DNA of 64,000 bases from Chitinolyticbacter meiyuanensis (GTDB lineage: Bacteria > Pseudomonadota > Gammaproteobacteria > Burkholderiales > Chitinibacteraceae). Location of the stretch: assembly GCF_008033135.1 (NCBI RefSeq), contig NZ_CP041335.1, positions 4,097,925 through 4,161,924 of the forward strand. The letters run 5' to 3'. The notes beneath the pieces are model-generated. The model was not told the DNA's origin. It saw only the letters and a list, made by a program, of their open reading frames with translations, and made no database searches. Made by a program: the position numbers and the translations under genes. Below are positions 8,672 to 18,745 of the stretch, in pieces (the stretch's first letter is position 1; each line of letters opens with the position of its first letter).

Positions 8672-9934
8672 ATGATCACTCAGACCCAATACCACGCCAT
8701 CCTCGACGCGCTCGAGCAGGTGCTGCCCTTCACCCAGCCGGCCGATGTCTGCCTATCCCGCTTGTTCCGCGAGCAGAAGAAGCTTGGCGCGCGCGACCGG
8801 GCAGTCATCGCCGAAACCGTGTTCGGCCTGCTACGCGCGCTGCCCAAGCTGGAATGGCTGGCGGGCGAATATGCCGGCCCGCGGATGTGGCTGCTGTGCT
8901 ATTTCGCCGCGATCGAAAAGCGCAACCTCAAGGAGATGGCGAGCATCTTCAACGAGGAACAACTGGAGCGCGCCCGGCTCTGGAAGGCCGTCGACTGGCA
9001 GAGCGCGCCGCTGCATGTACGCGCCGGCCTGCCGGCCTGGATAGCTGAAGCGCTGCAGGCCGAAGGCCGCAGCGAGGACGAGATTGTCGCGCTTGGCAGT
9101 GCGATGCTGAGCGCTGCGCCACTCGACCTGCGGGTAAACCTGCTCAAGGCCAAACGCGATACGGTGCTTGCCGCGTTGAACGAAAGCGAATTGAAGACCG
9201 AGGCCACGCCCTACTCGCCATGGGGATTGCGCCTTGCCGGCAAGCCGGCACTGAATAAACACCCGCTGTTCCTCGATGGCAGCATCGAGGTGCAGGACGA
9301 GGGCAGCCAGCTACTGGCACTGCTCACCGGCGCCAAGCGCGGCCAGATGGTCGCAGACTTCTGCGCCGGCGCTGGCGGCAAGACGCTGGCGCTCGGCGCC
9401 ATGATGCAGAACACCGGCCGGCTCTACGCCTTCGATATCTCGGAAAAGCGCCTCTCCAACCTCAAGCCGCGGCTGGCGCGCTCCGGCCTGTCCAATGTGC
9501 AGCCTCAGCTGCTCGCCAGCGAACATGATCAGAAGGTAAAGCGGTTGGCCGGCAAGATGGACGCGGTGCTGGTCGACGCGCCCTGCTCTGGCCTGGGCAC
9601 GCTGCGGCGCAATCCAGACCTGAAGTACCGCCAATCTGCGCAGAGCGTGGCCGAGCTCAATGCCAAGCAAGCCAGCATCCTTGCCTCCGCCGCCCGCCTC
9701 GTCAAAGCCGGCGGCCGCTTGGTCTACGCCACCTGCAGCGTACTGCGCAGCGAAAACCAGGCCATTGTCGATGCGTTCCTCGCCGCACACCCCGAGTTCA
9801 CCTTGCTTGATGCCAGCGAACTGCTGGCCAAGGACAAGATCACGCTGCCGCTCGCCGGACCGCTGCTGCAGCTGGACCCACGCCAGCATGGCACCGACGG
9901 CTTCTTCGCCGCCGTGCTGCAGCGTCAGAGCTGA
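8672..9934 (+). CDS. RsmB/NOP-family SAM-dependent RNA cytosine-C5 methyltransferase
   Basis: 420 residues. The N-terminal half is a helical NusB-like/RNA-binding region. The C-terminal half is a Rossmann methyltransferase with motif I DFCAGAGGKT, motif IV DAPCSGLGTLRRNPD and motif VI YATCSVLRSEN; the two Cys residues of motifs IV and VI are the release and nucleophile Cys pair of m5C methyltransferases. The target is probably 16S rRNA, but the site (RsmB-type or another) is not determined by sequence alone. The gene ends before a bidirectional terminator shared with the convergent sspB. Confidence 0.88.
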   Translation: MITQTQYHAILDALEQVLPFTQPADVCLSRLFREQKKLGARDRAVIAETVFGLLRALPKLEWLAGEYAGPRMWLLCYFAAIEKRNLKEMASIFNEEQLERARLWKAVDWQSAPLHVRAGLPAWIAEALQAEGRSEDEIVALGSAMLSAAPLDLRVNLLKAKRDTVLAALNESELKTEATPYSPWGLRLAGKPALNKHPLFLDGSIEVQDEGSQLLALLTGAKRGQMVADFCAGAGGKTLALGAMMQNTGRLYAFDISEKRLSNLKPRLARSGLSNVQPQLLASEHDQKVKRLAGKMDAVLVDAPCSGLGTLRRNPDLKYRQSAQSVAELNAKQASILASAARLVKAGGRLVYATCSVLRSENQAIVDAFLAAHPEFTLLDASELLAKDKITLPLAGPLLQLDPRQHGTDGFFAAVLQRQS

Positions 9935-9950
9935 CCGATAAATAGCTACG

Positions 9951-9987
9951 CAACAAAAAGCCCGCAGAAATTGCGGGCTTTTTGTTG
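9951..9987. terminator. Bidirectional intrinsic terminator
   Basis: A perfect 16-bp inverted repeat (9951-9966 and 9972-9987) with a 5-base loop. The GC core GCCCGCA is flanked by an A-tract on the left and a T-tract on the right, so it works for both the methyltransferase gene (plus) and sspB (minus), which converge here. Confidence 0.92.
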
Positions 9988-10004
9988 CGCTGCGCGCGCT
10001 GGCG

Positions 10005-10439
10005 TTACTTGACCACGCGCAGCTGCGGGCGACCACCACCACCGCTGGGGCGCGGCGGCTCGTCGTCACCCGGGTTGTCCTCGCTGCGCGGCGCATCGGT
10101 CGGCGTTTCCGTGGCTTCATCAGGCAGGCCTTCGTATTCGAAGCCCATGCCCTCGCCGTTCTCGCGCGAGAAGATCGACACTACGGCGCCGACCGGGATG
10201 GTGATGTCGCGCGACACACCGTTGAAACGGGCGGAGAAGCTGACGTAATCGTTGCCGAGCGTCAGGTTGCGCGTGGCGTTGTAGCTGATGTTGAGCACGA
10301 TCTCGCCGTTCTTCACGTACTCCATCGGCACCTGCAGCTTGCCGCGCACGGCCACCACCAGATAGGGCGTGTAGCCATGGTCCGAACACCATTCGTGGAT
10401 GGCGCGGATCAGATAGGGCTTGGTCGAAGCGGATTGCAT
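10005..10439 (-). CDS. sspB: ClpXP protease specificity-enhancing factor SspB
   Basis: 144 residues from the ATG at 10439. SspB binds ssrA-tagged proteins and delivers them to ClpXP. It has the compact beta-rich dimer domain (about residues 6-110, with PYLIRAIHEWCSDHGYTPYL at the start), then an acidic, disordered linker and a basic C-terminal tail (PQLRVVK) that matches the ClpX-docking module of the family. An in-frame upstream start would add about 17 residues before the conserved region, so I reject it. It follows sspA in the same orientation, the standard pair. Confidence 0.92.
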   Translation of the reverse strand: MQSASTKPYLIRAIHEWCSDHGYTPYLVVAVRGKLQVPMEYVKNGEIVLNISYNATRNLTLGNDYVSFSARFNGVSRDITIPVGAVVSIFSRENGEGMGFEYEGLPDEATETPTDAPRSEDNPGDDEPPRPSGGGGRPQLRVVK

Positions 10440-10506
10440 AGGGTGACCTCGGCGAAATACGGAAGACGGCAACGGGGGTGCAACCGCCACCCCCTTCTAC
10501 AACATA

Positions 10507-11112
10507 TTACTTGCGCATCGCCTTTTCGTTCGGCGTGAGCGAGTCAATGAAGGCCTGGCGGCTGAACAGGCGCTCACCATACTTCATCACCGGCGCCAGC
10601 GCCTTGGTCACTTCGATGCCGTAGTGGTCGAAACGCCACAGCAGCGGCGCGATGGCCACGTCGAGCATCGAGAACTCCTCGCCCAGCATGTATTTCTGCT
10701 TGGCGAAGATCGGCGCGATCTGGGTCAGGCTGTCGCGGATGGCGACGCGTGCGCCTTCCAGCGCCTTCTTGGTGGCAGCACCGTCTTCCAGCGTCTTCAC
10801 GTGGACGAACAGTTCGCGCTCGAAGTTGAACAGCATCAGGCGGGTGCGGGCACGCATCACTGGGTCGGCCGGCATCAGCTGCGGGTGCGGGAAGCGCTCG
10901 TCGATGTATTCGTTGATGATGTTCGATTCATACAGTGTCAGCTCGCGCTCGACCAGTACCGGCACTTCGTTGTACGGGTTCATTACGGCCAGGTCTTCCG
11001 GCTTGCTGTGCACGTCGACGTCGATGATCTCGAAGTCCATGCCCTTCTCGAACAACACGATGCGGCAACGGTGGCTGAACGGGCAGGAGGTGCCGGAATA
11101 AAGCTTCATCAT
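10507..11112 (-). CDS. sspA: Stringent starvation protein A (GST-fold, RNA polymerase-associated)
   Basis: 201 residues. The N-terminal thioredoxin-fold domain (about 1-80) begins MMKLYSGTSCPFSHRCRIVL and contains the NPYNEVPVLV cis-Pro loop and LYESNIINEYIDE. A helical GST C-terminal domain follows. SspA lacks GST activity and binds RNA polymerase as a transcription co-regulator in stress and stationary phase. It is upstream of sspB and likely cotranscribed. Tandem ATGs make the exact start uncertain by one codon. Confidence 0.92.
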   Translation of the reverse strand: MMKLYSGTSCPFSHRCRIVLFEKGMDFEIIDVDVHSKPEDLAVMNPYNEVPVLVERELTLYESNIINEYIDERFPHPQLMPADPVMRARTRLMLFNFERELFVHVKTLEDGAATKKALEGARVAIRDSLTQIAPIFAKQKYMLGEEFSMLDVAIAPLLWRFDHYGIEVTKALAPVMKYGERLFSRQAFIDSLTPNEKAMRK

Positions 11113-11247
11113 GGGGCGGATTCTCCGGAGGACGATTTCGGTGAAACAGCGATTTTACCAGTCGAGGCCATGCCGAATCCAGAAAACGTGCATAAGCGAC
11201 TGTTATGAAATGGAATTTCGTGATCGAGACAGATATCGACACCCGAT

Positions 11248-11276
11248 AAAAAAGGCGCCTTGCGGCGCCTTTTTTT
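11248..11276 (-). terminator. Intrinsic terminator downstream of petC
   Basis: Stem AAAAAAGGCGCC (11248-11259), loop TTGC, stem GGCGCCTTTTTT. Read on the minus strand it closes the petABC operon 16 bases after the petC stop. The symmetric A/T tracts mean it could also act on the plus strand. Confidence 0.9.
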
Positions 11277-11291
11277 ACATACTCGTGCAAC

Positions 11292-12074
11292 TCAGTGGAT
11301 GTCGCGCCAGTATTCCTTTTTCAGGAAGTAGGTCAGCGGCACCAGGATGAACAACAGGAACAGCAGGATGGCATAGCCGATCTGTTCGCGCTTCACCTTG
11401 GCCGGCTCGCCCATGTAGACGAGGTAGTTGACGAGGTCGCCTACGCGCTTGTCGTAGTCGCCCTGATCGAAACTGCCGTCCTCGGCCACACGGGTCAGCA
11501 GGCCCGGCTTTTCCAGCTTCAGCGATTCAATGTGCTGCTCGTCCTTGCCGGTCTCGTGGTTCTTCACCGTCTTCATCACCGGCACCTGCTGGCCTTGCAG
11601 CTCCCACAACACGTGCGGCATGCCCACGCTCGGGAACACCAGATTGTTCCAGCCGGTCGGACGCGCGTCGTCACGATAGAAGGTGCGCAGGTAGGTGTAG
11701 AGCCAGTCGGCGCCACGCGAGCGGGCGATCAGCGACAGGTCGGGCGGTGTGGCGCCAAACCAGGCCTTGCCATCGGCAGCCTGCATCGCCACGCGCATCG
11801 GATCACCGACCTTCTCGCTGGCCGCCATCAGGTTGCTCTTGATCTGCGCCTCGGTCAGGCCCAGGTCCTGCAGGCGGCTATAGCGCATGGCAACAGCACC
11901 GTGACAGGACAAGCAGTAGTTGGTGAAGGTCTGCGCGCCGCGCTGCAGCGATTCGGCATCACGCAGGTTGACTGGCGCGCGATCGAGATGCACGCCGGCT
12001 TCGGAAGCCTGGGCGGCAAACGGCACCGCGCACAGCGCCAGGGTGACCAGCCATTTCTTCATCTGTTGTCTCAT
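11292..12074 (-). CDS. petC: Cytochrome c1 of the bc1 complex
   Basis: 260 residues from the ATG at 12074, which follows a good GAGGGAAG ribosome-binding site; a second ATG at 12062 is possible. It has a Sec signal (ending AAQA), a haem c motif CLSCH after FTNY, the downstream haem ligand region, and a C-terminal membrane anchor (IGYAILLFLLFILVPLTYFL). Cytochrome c1 takes electrons from the Rieske protein and passes them to soluble or membrane cytochrome c. It is the last gene of petA-petB-petC, 11 bases after petB. Confidence 0.95.
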   Translation of the reverse strand: MRQQMKKWLVTLALCAVPFAAQASEAGVHLDRAPVNLRDAESLQRGAQTFTNYCLSCHGAVAMRYSRLQDLGLTEAQIKSNLMAASEKVGDPMRVAMQAADGKAWFGATPPDLSLIARSRGADWLYTYLRTFYRDDARPTGWNNLVFPSVGMPHVLWELQGQQVPVMKTVKNHETGKDEQHIESLKLEKPGLLTRVAEDGSFDQGDYDKRVGDLVNYLVYMGEPAKVKREQIGYAILLFLLFILVPLTYFLKKEYWRDIH

Positions 12075-12085
12075 CGTGGCTTCCC

Positions 12086-13438
12086 TCAGATCACCATGGC
12101 GAACACGGTCGCCAGCACGATAGTCAGGGCGAACAGCGCAACAAAGCGGACCTGACGACCCAGGTTGGTATCGGTGACACGCTCGGGAACTGGCTTCGGC
12201 GTACCCAGCTTGCTGTACCACGGCATGCCAATGAAGAAGGCGAAGTAGATCACCGACAGGATCTGCGCCACGATGGTCCGAGTGTTGGTCGACGGCAGCG
12301 CGCCCAGGATGCCGAGGCCGATGAAGGCAGCGACGAACAGCACTAGCGCCCATTTGAACACCGCGCTGCGATAGCGGATCGACTTCACCGGGCTGCGATC
12401 CAGCCACGGCAGGAAGGCGATCAGCACCACTGCGCCGCCCATGCCGAGCACGCCCCAAACCTGGGTACCCAGGAAGGATGGGATCGCACGCAGGATGGCG
12501 TAGAACGGGGTGAAGTACCACACCGGTGCAATGTGCGCCGGGGTCTTCAGTGGGTCGGCCGGGTCGAAGTTCGGCTTCTCGAGGAAGTAACCGCCCATTT
12601 CCGGCAAGAAGAACACCACCAGCGAGAACACCACCAGGAACACCGCCACGCCCAGGATATCCTTGACCGTGTAGTACGGGTGGAACGGGATGCCATCGAG
12701 CGGGATGCCGGTCTGCGGATCCTTGTTCTTCTTGATCTCGACACCGTCCGGATTGTTCGAACCCACTTCGTGCAACGCAACCAGGTGGGCCACCACCAGC
12801 GCCAGCAGCACCAGCGGCACAGCGATCACGTGCAGCGCGAAGAAGCGGTTCAGGGTGGCATCCGACACCACGAAGTCACCACGGATGAAGGTCGACAGAT
12901 CCGGACCGATCACCGGCAGCGAAGCGAACAGGTTCACGATCACCTGCGCGCCCCAGAACGACATCTGGCCCCACGGCAGCAGGTAGCCGAGGAAAGCTTC
13001 GGCCATCAGGCACAGGAAGATCAGCGTGCCGAATACCCAGATCAGTTCACGCGGCTTCTGGTACGAGCCGTAGATCAGGCCACGGAACATGTGCAGGTAG
13101 ACCACGACGAAGAACATCGACGCACCGGTGGAGTGCATGTAGCGGATGATCCAGCCACCCGCCACATCGCGCATGATGTACTCGACCGACATGAAGGCGG
13201 TCGAAACATTGGTGCCTGGGATCAGGTTGCCGTCCGGCTTGTAGTTCATCGTCAGGAAGATGCCGGTGACGATCTGGATCACCAGCACCAGCATGGCGAG
13301 CGAGCCGAAGAAGTACCAGAAGTTGAAGTTCTTCGGTGCGTAGTACTCGGAAACGTGCGCCTTCCAGGTCGACGTCAACGGGAAGCGGTCGTCTACCCAG
13401 CCCAGCACTTTTTGAGCGGATTGTTCTAGTTTGCTCAT
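12086..13438 (-). CDS. petB: Cytochrome b of the bc1 complex
   Basis: 450 residues, a full-length fused cytochrome b with multiple membrane helices. Visible features are the haem-ligand His residues in the RYMHSTGASMFF and ALHVIAVPLVLL helices, GQMSFWGAQV near the quinol site, the PEW-like motif region as PAHIAPVWYFTPFYAILR, and the HPYYTVKD loop. It carries the two b haems and both quinone sites and couples quinol oxidation to proton translocation. It lies between petA and petC on the minus strand with short spacers. Confidence 0.97.
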   Translation of the reverse strand: MSKLEQSAQKVLGWVDDRFPLTSTWKAHVSEYYAPKNFNFWYFFGSLAMLVLVIQIVTGIFLTMNYKPDGNLIPGTNVSTAFMSVEYIMRDVAGGWIIRYMHSTGASMFFVVVYLHMFRGLIYGSYQKPRELIWVFGTLIFLCLMAEAFLGYLLPWGQMSFWGAQVIVNLFASLPVIGPDLSTFIRGDFVVSDATLNRFFALHVIAVPLVLLALVVAHLVALHEVGSNNPDGVEIKKNKDPQTGIPLDGIPFHPYYTVKDILGVAVFLVVFSLVVFFLPEMGGYFLEKPNFDPADPLKTPAHIAPVWYFTPFYAILRAIPSFLGTQVWGVLGMGGAVVLIAFLPWLDRSPVKSIRYRSAVFKWALVLFVAAFIGLGILGALPSTNTRTIVAQILSVIYFAFFIGMPWYSKLGTPKPVPERVTDTNLGRQVRFVALFALTIVLATVFAMVI

Positions 13439-13448
13439 GCTCTACCCC

Positions 13449-14039
13449 TTACTGGTCTTCGCCGACGAGCAGCATCGAATCGCCGCTGCCGAAGAATTTG
13501 TACGGCGGGATATCGAGGTTCTTCGGCGCAGGAACGCCGGAGAACACCCGACCGGCCAGGTCGAACTTCGAGCCATGACAGGGGCAATAGAAGCCGCCCA
13601 GCCACTCGGGGCCCAGATCGGCCGGCGCGAGGTCCGGCCGATAGGTCGGCGAACAGCCCAAGTGGGTACAGACGCCCACCGCCACCCAGATGTCGGGCTT
13701 GCGCGAACGGCCTTCGTTCTTGCAATAGGTAGGCTGGTCGCTGGCTTCGGATTTGGGGTCGACGAGCTTGGGATCGTTCTTGGGCAGGCCGGCCAGCATG
13801 TCCGGCGTGCGCTTGACCACCCACACCGGTTTGCCACGCCATTCGACGTTGATCTTCTCGCCCGGCTCCAGCTTGCTGATATCGACTTCGACCGGTGCAC
13901 CGGCCGCCTTGGCCCGCTCGGACGGGAGGAAACTTGCTACGAAAGGGGTCGCGATGCCGGCCACGGCCACGGCGCCTGCGCCGCTGGCCGCGACGAGCAG
14001 GAAGCGCCGCTTGCTGTTATCAACCTGCTGCTCACTCAT
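13449..14039 (-). CDS. petA: Rieske iron-sulfur subunit of the bc1 complex
   Basis: 196 residues from the ATG at 14039. The N-terminus carries a Tat-like signal-anchor (SKRRFLLVAASGAGAVAVAG), as usual for Rieske proteins that are exported folded. The [2Fe-2S] ligands are in CTHLGC and CPCHGS. It accepts electrons from quinol at the bc1 Qo site. An upstream in-frame start (14120) would add 27 residues before the Tat motif and is rejected. It is the first gene of petABC. Confidence 0.96.
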   Translation of the reverse strand: MSEQQVDNSKRRFLLVAASGAGAVAVAGIATPFVASFLPSERAKAAGAPVEVDISKLEPGEKINVEWRGKPVWVVKRTPDMLAGLPKNDPKLVDPKSEASDQPTYCKNEGRSRKPDIWVAVGVCTHLGCSPTYRPDLAPADLGPEWLGGFYCPCHGSKFDLAGRVFSGVPAPKNLDIPPYKFFGSGDSMLLVGEDQ

Positions 14040-14082
14040 GTCCAGTCCCTGATAGTGGAAGTTCTGGCTTATAAACCGCCGA

Positions 14083-14111
14083 ATTCTAACCGAGCATGGC
14101 GGGAACTGAAA
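14083..14111 (-). promoter_or_regulatory. Putative sigma-70 promoter of petABC
   Basis: On the minus strand, TAGAAT (complement of 14083-14088) lies 17 bases after TTTCAG (complement of 14106-14111), placing a start site about 35-40 bases before the petA ATG. The -10 fits well and the -35 is partial. Confidence 0.35.
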
Positions 14112-14147
14112 GCCGCGCACCCGCTCGGTGCATCTCCATTTCCACGT

Positions 14148-14648
14148 TTAGTTCCACGTTCCCGCAGTCTTGTAGCGGGCAAACTCCTGCAGCAGGCGAT
14201 CCGACACCGCCGAAGTGATATCGGCGACCTTTTCCTTGGCGGTGCCGGGGTAGCTGATCTGATAGGCTCGTGCAGCCACCTTCACTCCGCCCTTTACCGT
14301 CTGCAGCGTATAGCGCACGCGGGCCTGGGTCGGCCGCTTGGCCCGCGCCACCGGGGCTGCGAACTCGATGCGATTGCGGGTCTTGGACACCACGGTCATG
14401 CCACGGGACAGGCGGTACTTCTCGATGTCGGCCATCACGTCGGGCACGGTACGGCCCTGCAGCGTGATCGTCGGCGCATTCTTCATCCGCTTGAGTTCTA
14501 CTTCGGGCAGCACTTCGTCCTGCGGCGGCGGCAAAGGCGTGGGCGTGACGACGACCGGTTCGGGTGTGGGTGTCGTGGTCTGCAGCATGCTGCAGGCGGA
14601 CAACAGGCTGATGACCGCGAGCGGCAGCAGGAACTTGAACGAGGTCAT
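14148..14648 (-). CDS. Small lipoprotein of unknown function
   Basis: 166 residues with a clear lipoprotein signal: a basic start, hydrophobic helix and lipobox LLSAC, so it is probably anchored in a membrane facing the periplasm. A Thr/Pro-rich tether (about residues 24-45) is followed by a roughly 115-residue domain with no motif I recognise. Its ATG overlaps the stop of the upstream Nif3-family gene by 4 bases, so the two are translationally coupled. The residue after the lipobox Cys is Ser, which does not suggest inner-membrane retention. Confidence 0.7.
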   Translation of the reverse strand: MTSFKFLLPLAVISLLSACSMLQTTTPTPEPVVVTPTPLPPPQDEVLPEVELKRMKNAPTITLQGRTVPDVMADIEKYRLSRGMTVVSKTRNRIEFAAPVARAKRPTQARVRYTLQTVKGGVKVAARAYQISYPGTAKEKVADITSAVSDRLLQEFARYKTAGTWN

Positions 14649-15400
14649 ACGGGGTTTTCACACTCCAGGTGAACGACTTGCAATGCCAGCTGCGACGCCA
14701 GGTGATCACCCAACGCCCGCACGCCGTAGCGTTCGGTGGCATGGTGACCGGCTGCGACGAAGGCGATGCCCGATTCACGGGCAAGATGGGTGACGAACTC
14801 GGATGCTTCGCCAGTGATGAAACAATCGATGCCGCCGTGCAACGCGAGTTCGTGGAAATAACTCTGCGCGCCGCCGGTGCACCAGGCCACGCGCCGGATC
14901 GGCCGATCGGGATCGCCGATCAGCAACGGCGCGCGCGCGAGCGCCCCCTCGATGCGCCCGCCCAGCTGCGCCAGCGAGGGCGCACCGATGGCCTCGCCCA
15001 GCCAGACCATGTCCTGCTCGCCGCAACGCCCCGTTGCAGCAAAGCCAAGTAGTCGGCCAAGCTCGGCATTGTTGCCCAGCGTGGGGTGGGCATCGAGTGG
15101 TAGGTGATAGGCGAGCAGATTAACGTCGTGAGCGAGCAGACGAGCGATACGTGCCTTCTTGGTGCCGACGATGGGGGCGGCCTCGCCTTTCCAGAAGTAG
15201 CCATGGTGGACCAGCAGGGTGTCGGCACCGATCTCGATCGCAGCGTCGATCGCTTCCAGGCTCGCTGTCACGGCGGTGGCGATGCAGCCGACCTGATCGG
15301 CCCCCTCGACCTGCAAGCCATTTGGGCAGTAATCGCGCCAGCGCTCTGGTTGCAGCAGTTGTCCGATATAATCGACAAGTTGCGTTCTCGGTACGGCCAT
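14645..15400 (-). CDS. Nif3/YbgI-family dinuclear metal-binding protein
   Basis: 251 residues, the usual length of the YbgI/Nif3 family (toroidal hexamers with a two-metal site, sometimes named GTP cyclohydrolase 1 type 2). Visible are the N-terminal CPNGLQVEG, the metal-ligand HHGYFWKGE, the LLAYHLPLDAH segment and the C-terminal VAAGHHATERYGVRAL His cluster. The biochemical role of the family is unsettled. The start codon is only 11 bases from the divergent DegS-like protease start. Confidence 0.9.
   Translation of the reverse strand: MAVPRTQLVDYIGQLLQPERWRDYCPNGLQVEGADQVGCIATAVTASLEAIDAAIEIGADTLLVHHGYFWKGEAAPIVGTKKARIARLLAHDVNLLAYHLPLDAHPTLGNNAELGRLLGFAATGRCGEQDMVWLGEAIGAPSLAQLGGRIEGALARAPLLIGDPDRPIRRVAWCTGGAQSYFHELALHGGIDCFITGEASEFVTHLARESGIAFVAAGHHATERYGVRALGDHLASQLALQVVHLECENPV
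15367..15372 (+). promoter_or_regulatory. Consensus -10 hexamer for the DegS-like gene inside the Nif3 coding region
   Basis: A perfect TATAAT on the plus strand lies 40 bases upstream of the protease ATG (15412), predicting a start site near 15379. No good -35 is visible at 16-18 bases. Because the divergent start codons are 11 bases apart, any plus-strand promoter has to overlap the Nif3 gene. Confidence 0.4.
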
Positions 15401-15411
15401 CTACCCGGTCC

Positions 15412-16569
<1,158 letters not shown>

Positions 16570-16590
16570 TATGGCGGGCAATGGAAAACG

Positions 16591-16617
16591 AAAAGGCACC
16601 TTCGGGTGCCTTTTCTG
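16591..16617 (+). terminator. Intrinsic terminator after the DegS-like gene
   Basis: Stem AAAAGGCACC (16591-16600), UUCG-type tetraloop, stem GGTGCCTTTT (16605-16614) and a short T-rich tail. The symmetric A/T tracts make it usable by the convergent antiporter gene too. Confidence 0.88.
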
Positions 16618-16645
16618 TCGCTTCGTCCCAGGTCAGTTCACCCGG

Positions 16646-18616
16646 TCAATGCCCCTGCAGCAGCAGCATCTCGGCAGCGGCCAGGTTCTCCGGTTCGCCC
16701 AACAGCACCAGCACGTCCCCCTCCGACAGCACGAGCTCGGCATCGGGCGTAACTGCCGCCTGGCTCTTGCGACGCAGGCTCTTCACCTCGACATGCAGGC
16801 CGACCAGATCGAGCGTACCAAGCGCCCGGCCGATGGCGCTGGCACCCGCCACCAACAATACCGTGTGCAGCCGCGGCATCGGTCGCTCGCCCTCCTCCAG
16901 GTCTTCCACCGTGCCGCGGAAGAAGCCGCGGAACATCTGGTAGCGGTCTTCCCGCACCGCGCGGATGCGCTTGAGCACGCGATTGAGCGGCACACCCAGC
17001 ATCATCAGCGTATGCGAGGCCAGCATCAGGCTGCCTTCCATGATCTCGGCCACCACCTCGACCGCGCCGGCAGCGCGTAGCCGATCAATATCGCTGTCGT
17101 CGTAGGTGCGCACGATCACTGGCAGCTCGGGCCGCAGTTGCTGCACCAGCTCCAGAATGCGCAATGCCGAATGGGTATCGGCATAGGTGACAATCAGTGC
17201 ACGGGCACGCATCAGGCCGGCGGCCATCAGCACTTCCCGCTTGGCCGCATCGCCGAACACCACCGACTCTCCTGCAGCAGCCGCTTCGCGCACCTTTTCC
17301 GGATCGAGGTCGAGCGCGAAGAACGGGATCTCCTCATGCGCCAGCAGCCGGGCCAGGCTCTGGCCACTGCGGCCATAGCCGCAGATCACCACATGCCCCT
17401 GGCTTTGCATGGTACGCACGGCGATCTGGTGCAGATTGGCCGCCATGCTCATCCATTCGGATGCGGCCAGTCGCAGCACCAGCTTGTCCGAATGCTGCAG
17501 CACGAACGGCGTAGCCAGCATCGAGAGCACCACGCTGGCGACAGTCACCTGCGCCAGTTCCGGCGGCATCAGGCCGGCGCTCATCGCCAGCGCCAGCAGC
17601 ACGAAGGCGAACTCGCCTCCCTGCCCCAGCGCGAAGCCGGTGCGCCAGCTTGCACCCGGCGCATGGCCCAGCCCCCGGGCAATGCCCGCGATCAGCAGGA
17701 TCTTGCCCGGCAGCAGGAAGGCCAGCATCAGCAGCACCAGCCACCATTGGCTTGCCAGCGTGCCGAAGTTGAGGTTCATGCCGACGGTGACAAAGAACAG
17801 GCCCAGCAACAGGTCGCGGAACGGCCGGATATCGTCCTCCACCTGGTAGCGATACTCGGTTTCCGCGATCAGCATGCCGGCGAGGAACGCCCCCAAGGCC
17901 AGCGACAACCCGGCGAGCTCGGTCAGCCAGGCAATGCCCAGCGTCACCAGCAACATATTGAGCATGAACAGCTCGCTCGAATGCTGCTTAGCCACGAGGT
18001 TGAACCAGGGCCGCATCAGCCGCTGCCCGACGTTGAGCAGCAACACCAGCACGCAGACGATCTTGATCGCCGCCAGCCCCAGCGCCAGCAGCAGCTCCTC
18101 GCCCGGCTTGCCGAGCACCGGCAGCATGATCAGCAGCGGCACCACCGCCAGATCCTGGAACAGCAGGATACCGATGGCGTTCTGCCCGTGCGGCGCATTG
18201 AGCTCGTTGCGCTCGGACAGCAGCTTCGACACCATCGCGGTCGACGACATGGCCAGCGCGCCGCCGAGCGCCAGGCCGATCTTCCAGTCGTAGCCACCGA
18301 GCACGGCAGCCCCGCCTGCCAGCATTGCAGTCGCCACCACCTGCGCCGCCCCCAACCCAAACACCAGCCGGCGCATTGCATTGAGCTTGGCCAGGCTGAA
18401 TTCCAGGCCCAGCGTAAACATCAGGAACACCACGCCGAACTCGGCGAGATGGGTGGCTTCGTCACTGGACGCGATCAGACCCAGCGCATGGGGGCCGATC
18501 AGCATGCCAACGAGCAGGTAGCCCAGCATGGCGGGCAGTTTGACGCTGCGGCACAACACCACGGTGAGCACTGCCGCAGCAAGCAACAACAGCAGGGAAG
18601 ACAGGTGAACAGGCAT
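16646..18616 (-). CDS. CPA2-family monovalent cation:proton antiporter with RCK domain (Kef/YbaL type)
   Basis: 656 residues. The N-terminal about 385 residues form a Na+/H+-exchanger domain with about 12 membrane helices, including FTLGLEFSLAKL and SSTAMVSKLLSERNE. Then comes a TrkA-N/RCK nucleotide-binding domain starting GHVVICGYGRSGQSLARLL (about 405) and a C-terminal TrkA-C-like domain. Such proteins exchange K+ or Na+ for H+ and are gated by nucleotides or glutathione adducts. gshA and gshB are about 15 kb away, so no operon link to glutathione is implied. It is divergent from kdsD. Confidence 0.9.
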   Translation of the reverse strand: MPVHLSSLLLLLAAAVLTVVLCRSVKLPAMLGYLLVGMLIGPHALGLIASSDEATHLAEFGVVFLMFTLGLEFSLAKLNAMRRLVFGLGAAQVVATAMLAGGAAVLGGYDWKIGLALGGALAMSSTAMVSKLLSERNELNAPHGQNAIGILLFQDLAVVPLLIMLPVLGKPGEELLLALGLAAIKIVCVLVLLLNVGQRLMRPWFNLVAKQHSSELFMLNMLLVTLGIAWLTELAGLSLALGAFLAGMLIAETEYRYQVEDDIRPFRDLLLGLFFVTVGMNLNFGTLASQWWLVLLMLAFLLPGKILLIAGIARGLGHAPGASWRTGFALGQGGEFAFVLLALAMSAGLMPPELAQVTVASVVLSMLATPFVLQHSDKLVLRLAASEWMSMAANLHQIAVRTMQSQGHVVICGYGRSGQSLARLLAHEEIPFFALDLDPEKVREAAAAGESVVFGDAAKREVLMAAGLMRARALIVTYADTHSALRILELVQQLRPELPVIVRTYDDSDIDRLRAAGAVEVVAEIMEGSLMLASHTLMMLGVPLNRVLKRIRAVREDRYQMFRGFFRGTVEDLEEGERPMPRLHTVLLVAGASAIGRALGTLDLVGLHVEVKSLRRKSQAAVTPDAELVLSEGDVLVLLGEPENLAAAEMLLLQGH

Positions 18617-18731
18617 GTTGGCGGAATGGAAACAGGGCGAGCCGATTATAAGAGGAGTCTGACACGAACGTCTGCCCGGTATTTCTGCAGGCAGGACCGA
18701 TTCTTGCTAGCGGCCGCATGCGGCGCTCTTT

Positions 18732-18737
18732 TATACT
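18732..18737 (+). promoter_or_regulatory. -10-like TATACT directly before the kdsD start
   Basis: TATACT at 18732-18737 ends only 8 bases before the chosen kdsD ATG (18746). No ribosome-binding site precedes that ATG, so transcription from this element would give a leaderless or near-leaderless mRNA. No good -35 is visible. Confidence 0.3.
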
Positions 18738-18745
18738 GGCGGCCT

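Noticed and set aside
17138..18745. A long 5' extension of the kdsD frame
   Set aside because: It runs antisense to the CPA2 antiporter and is Gln/His/Arg-rich; the conserved KdsD N-terminus starts at 18746.
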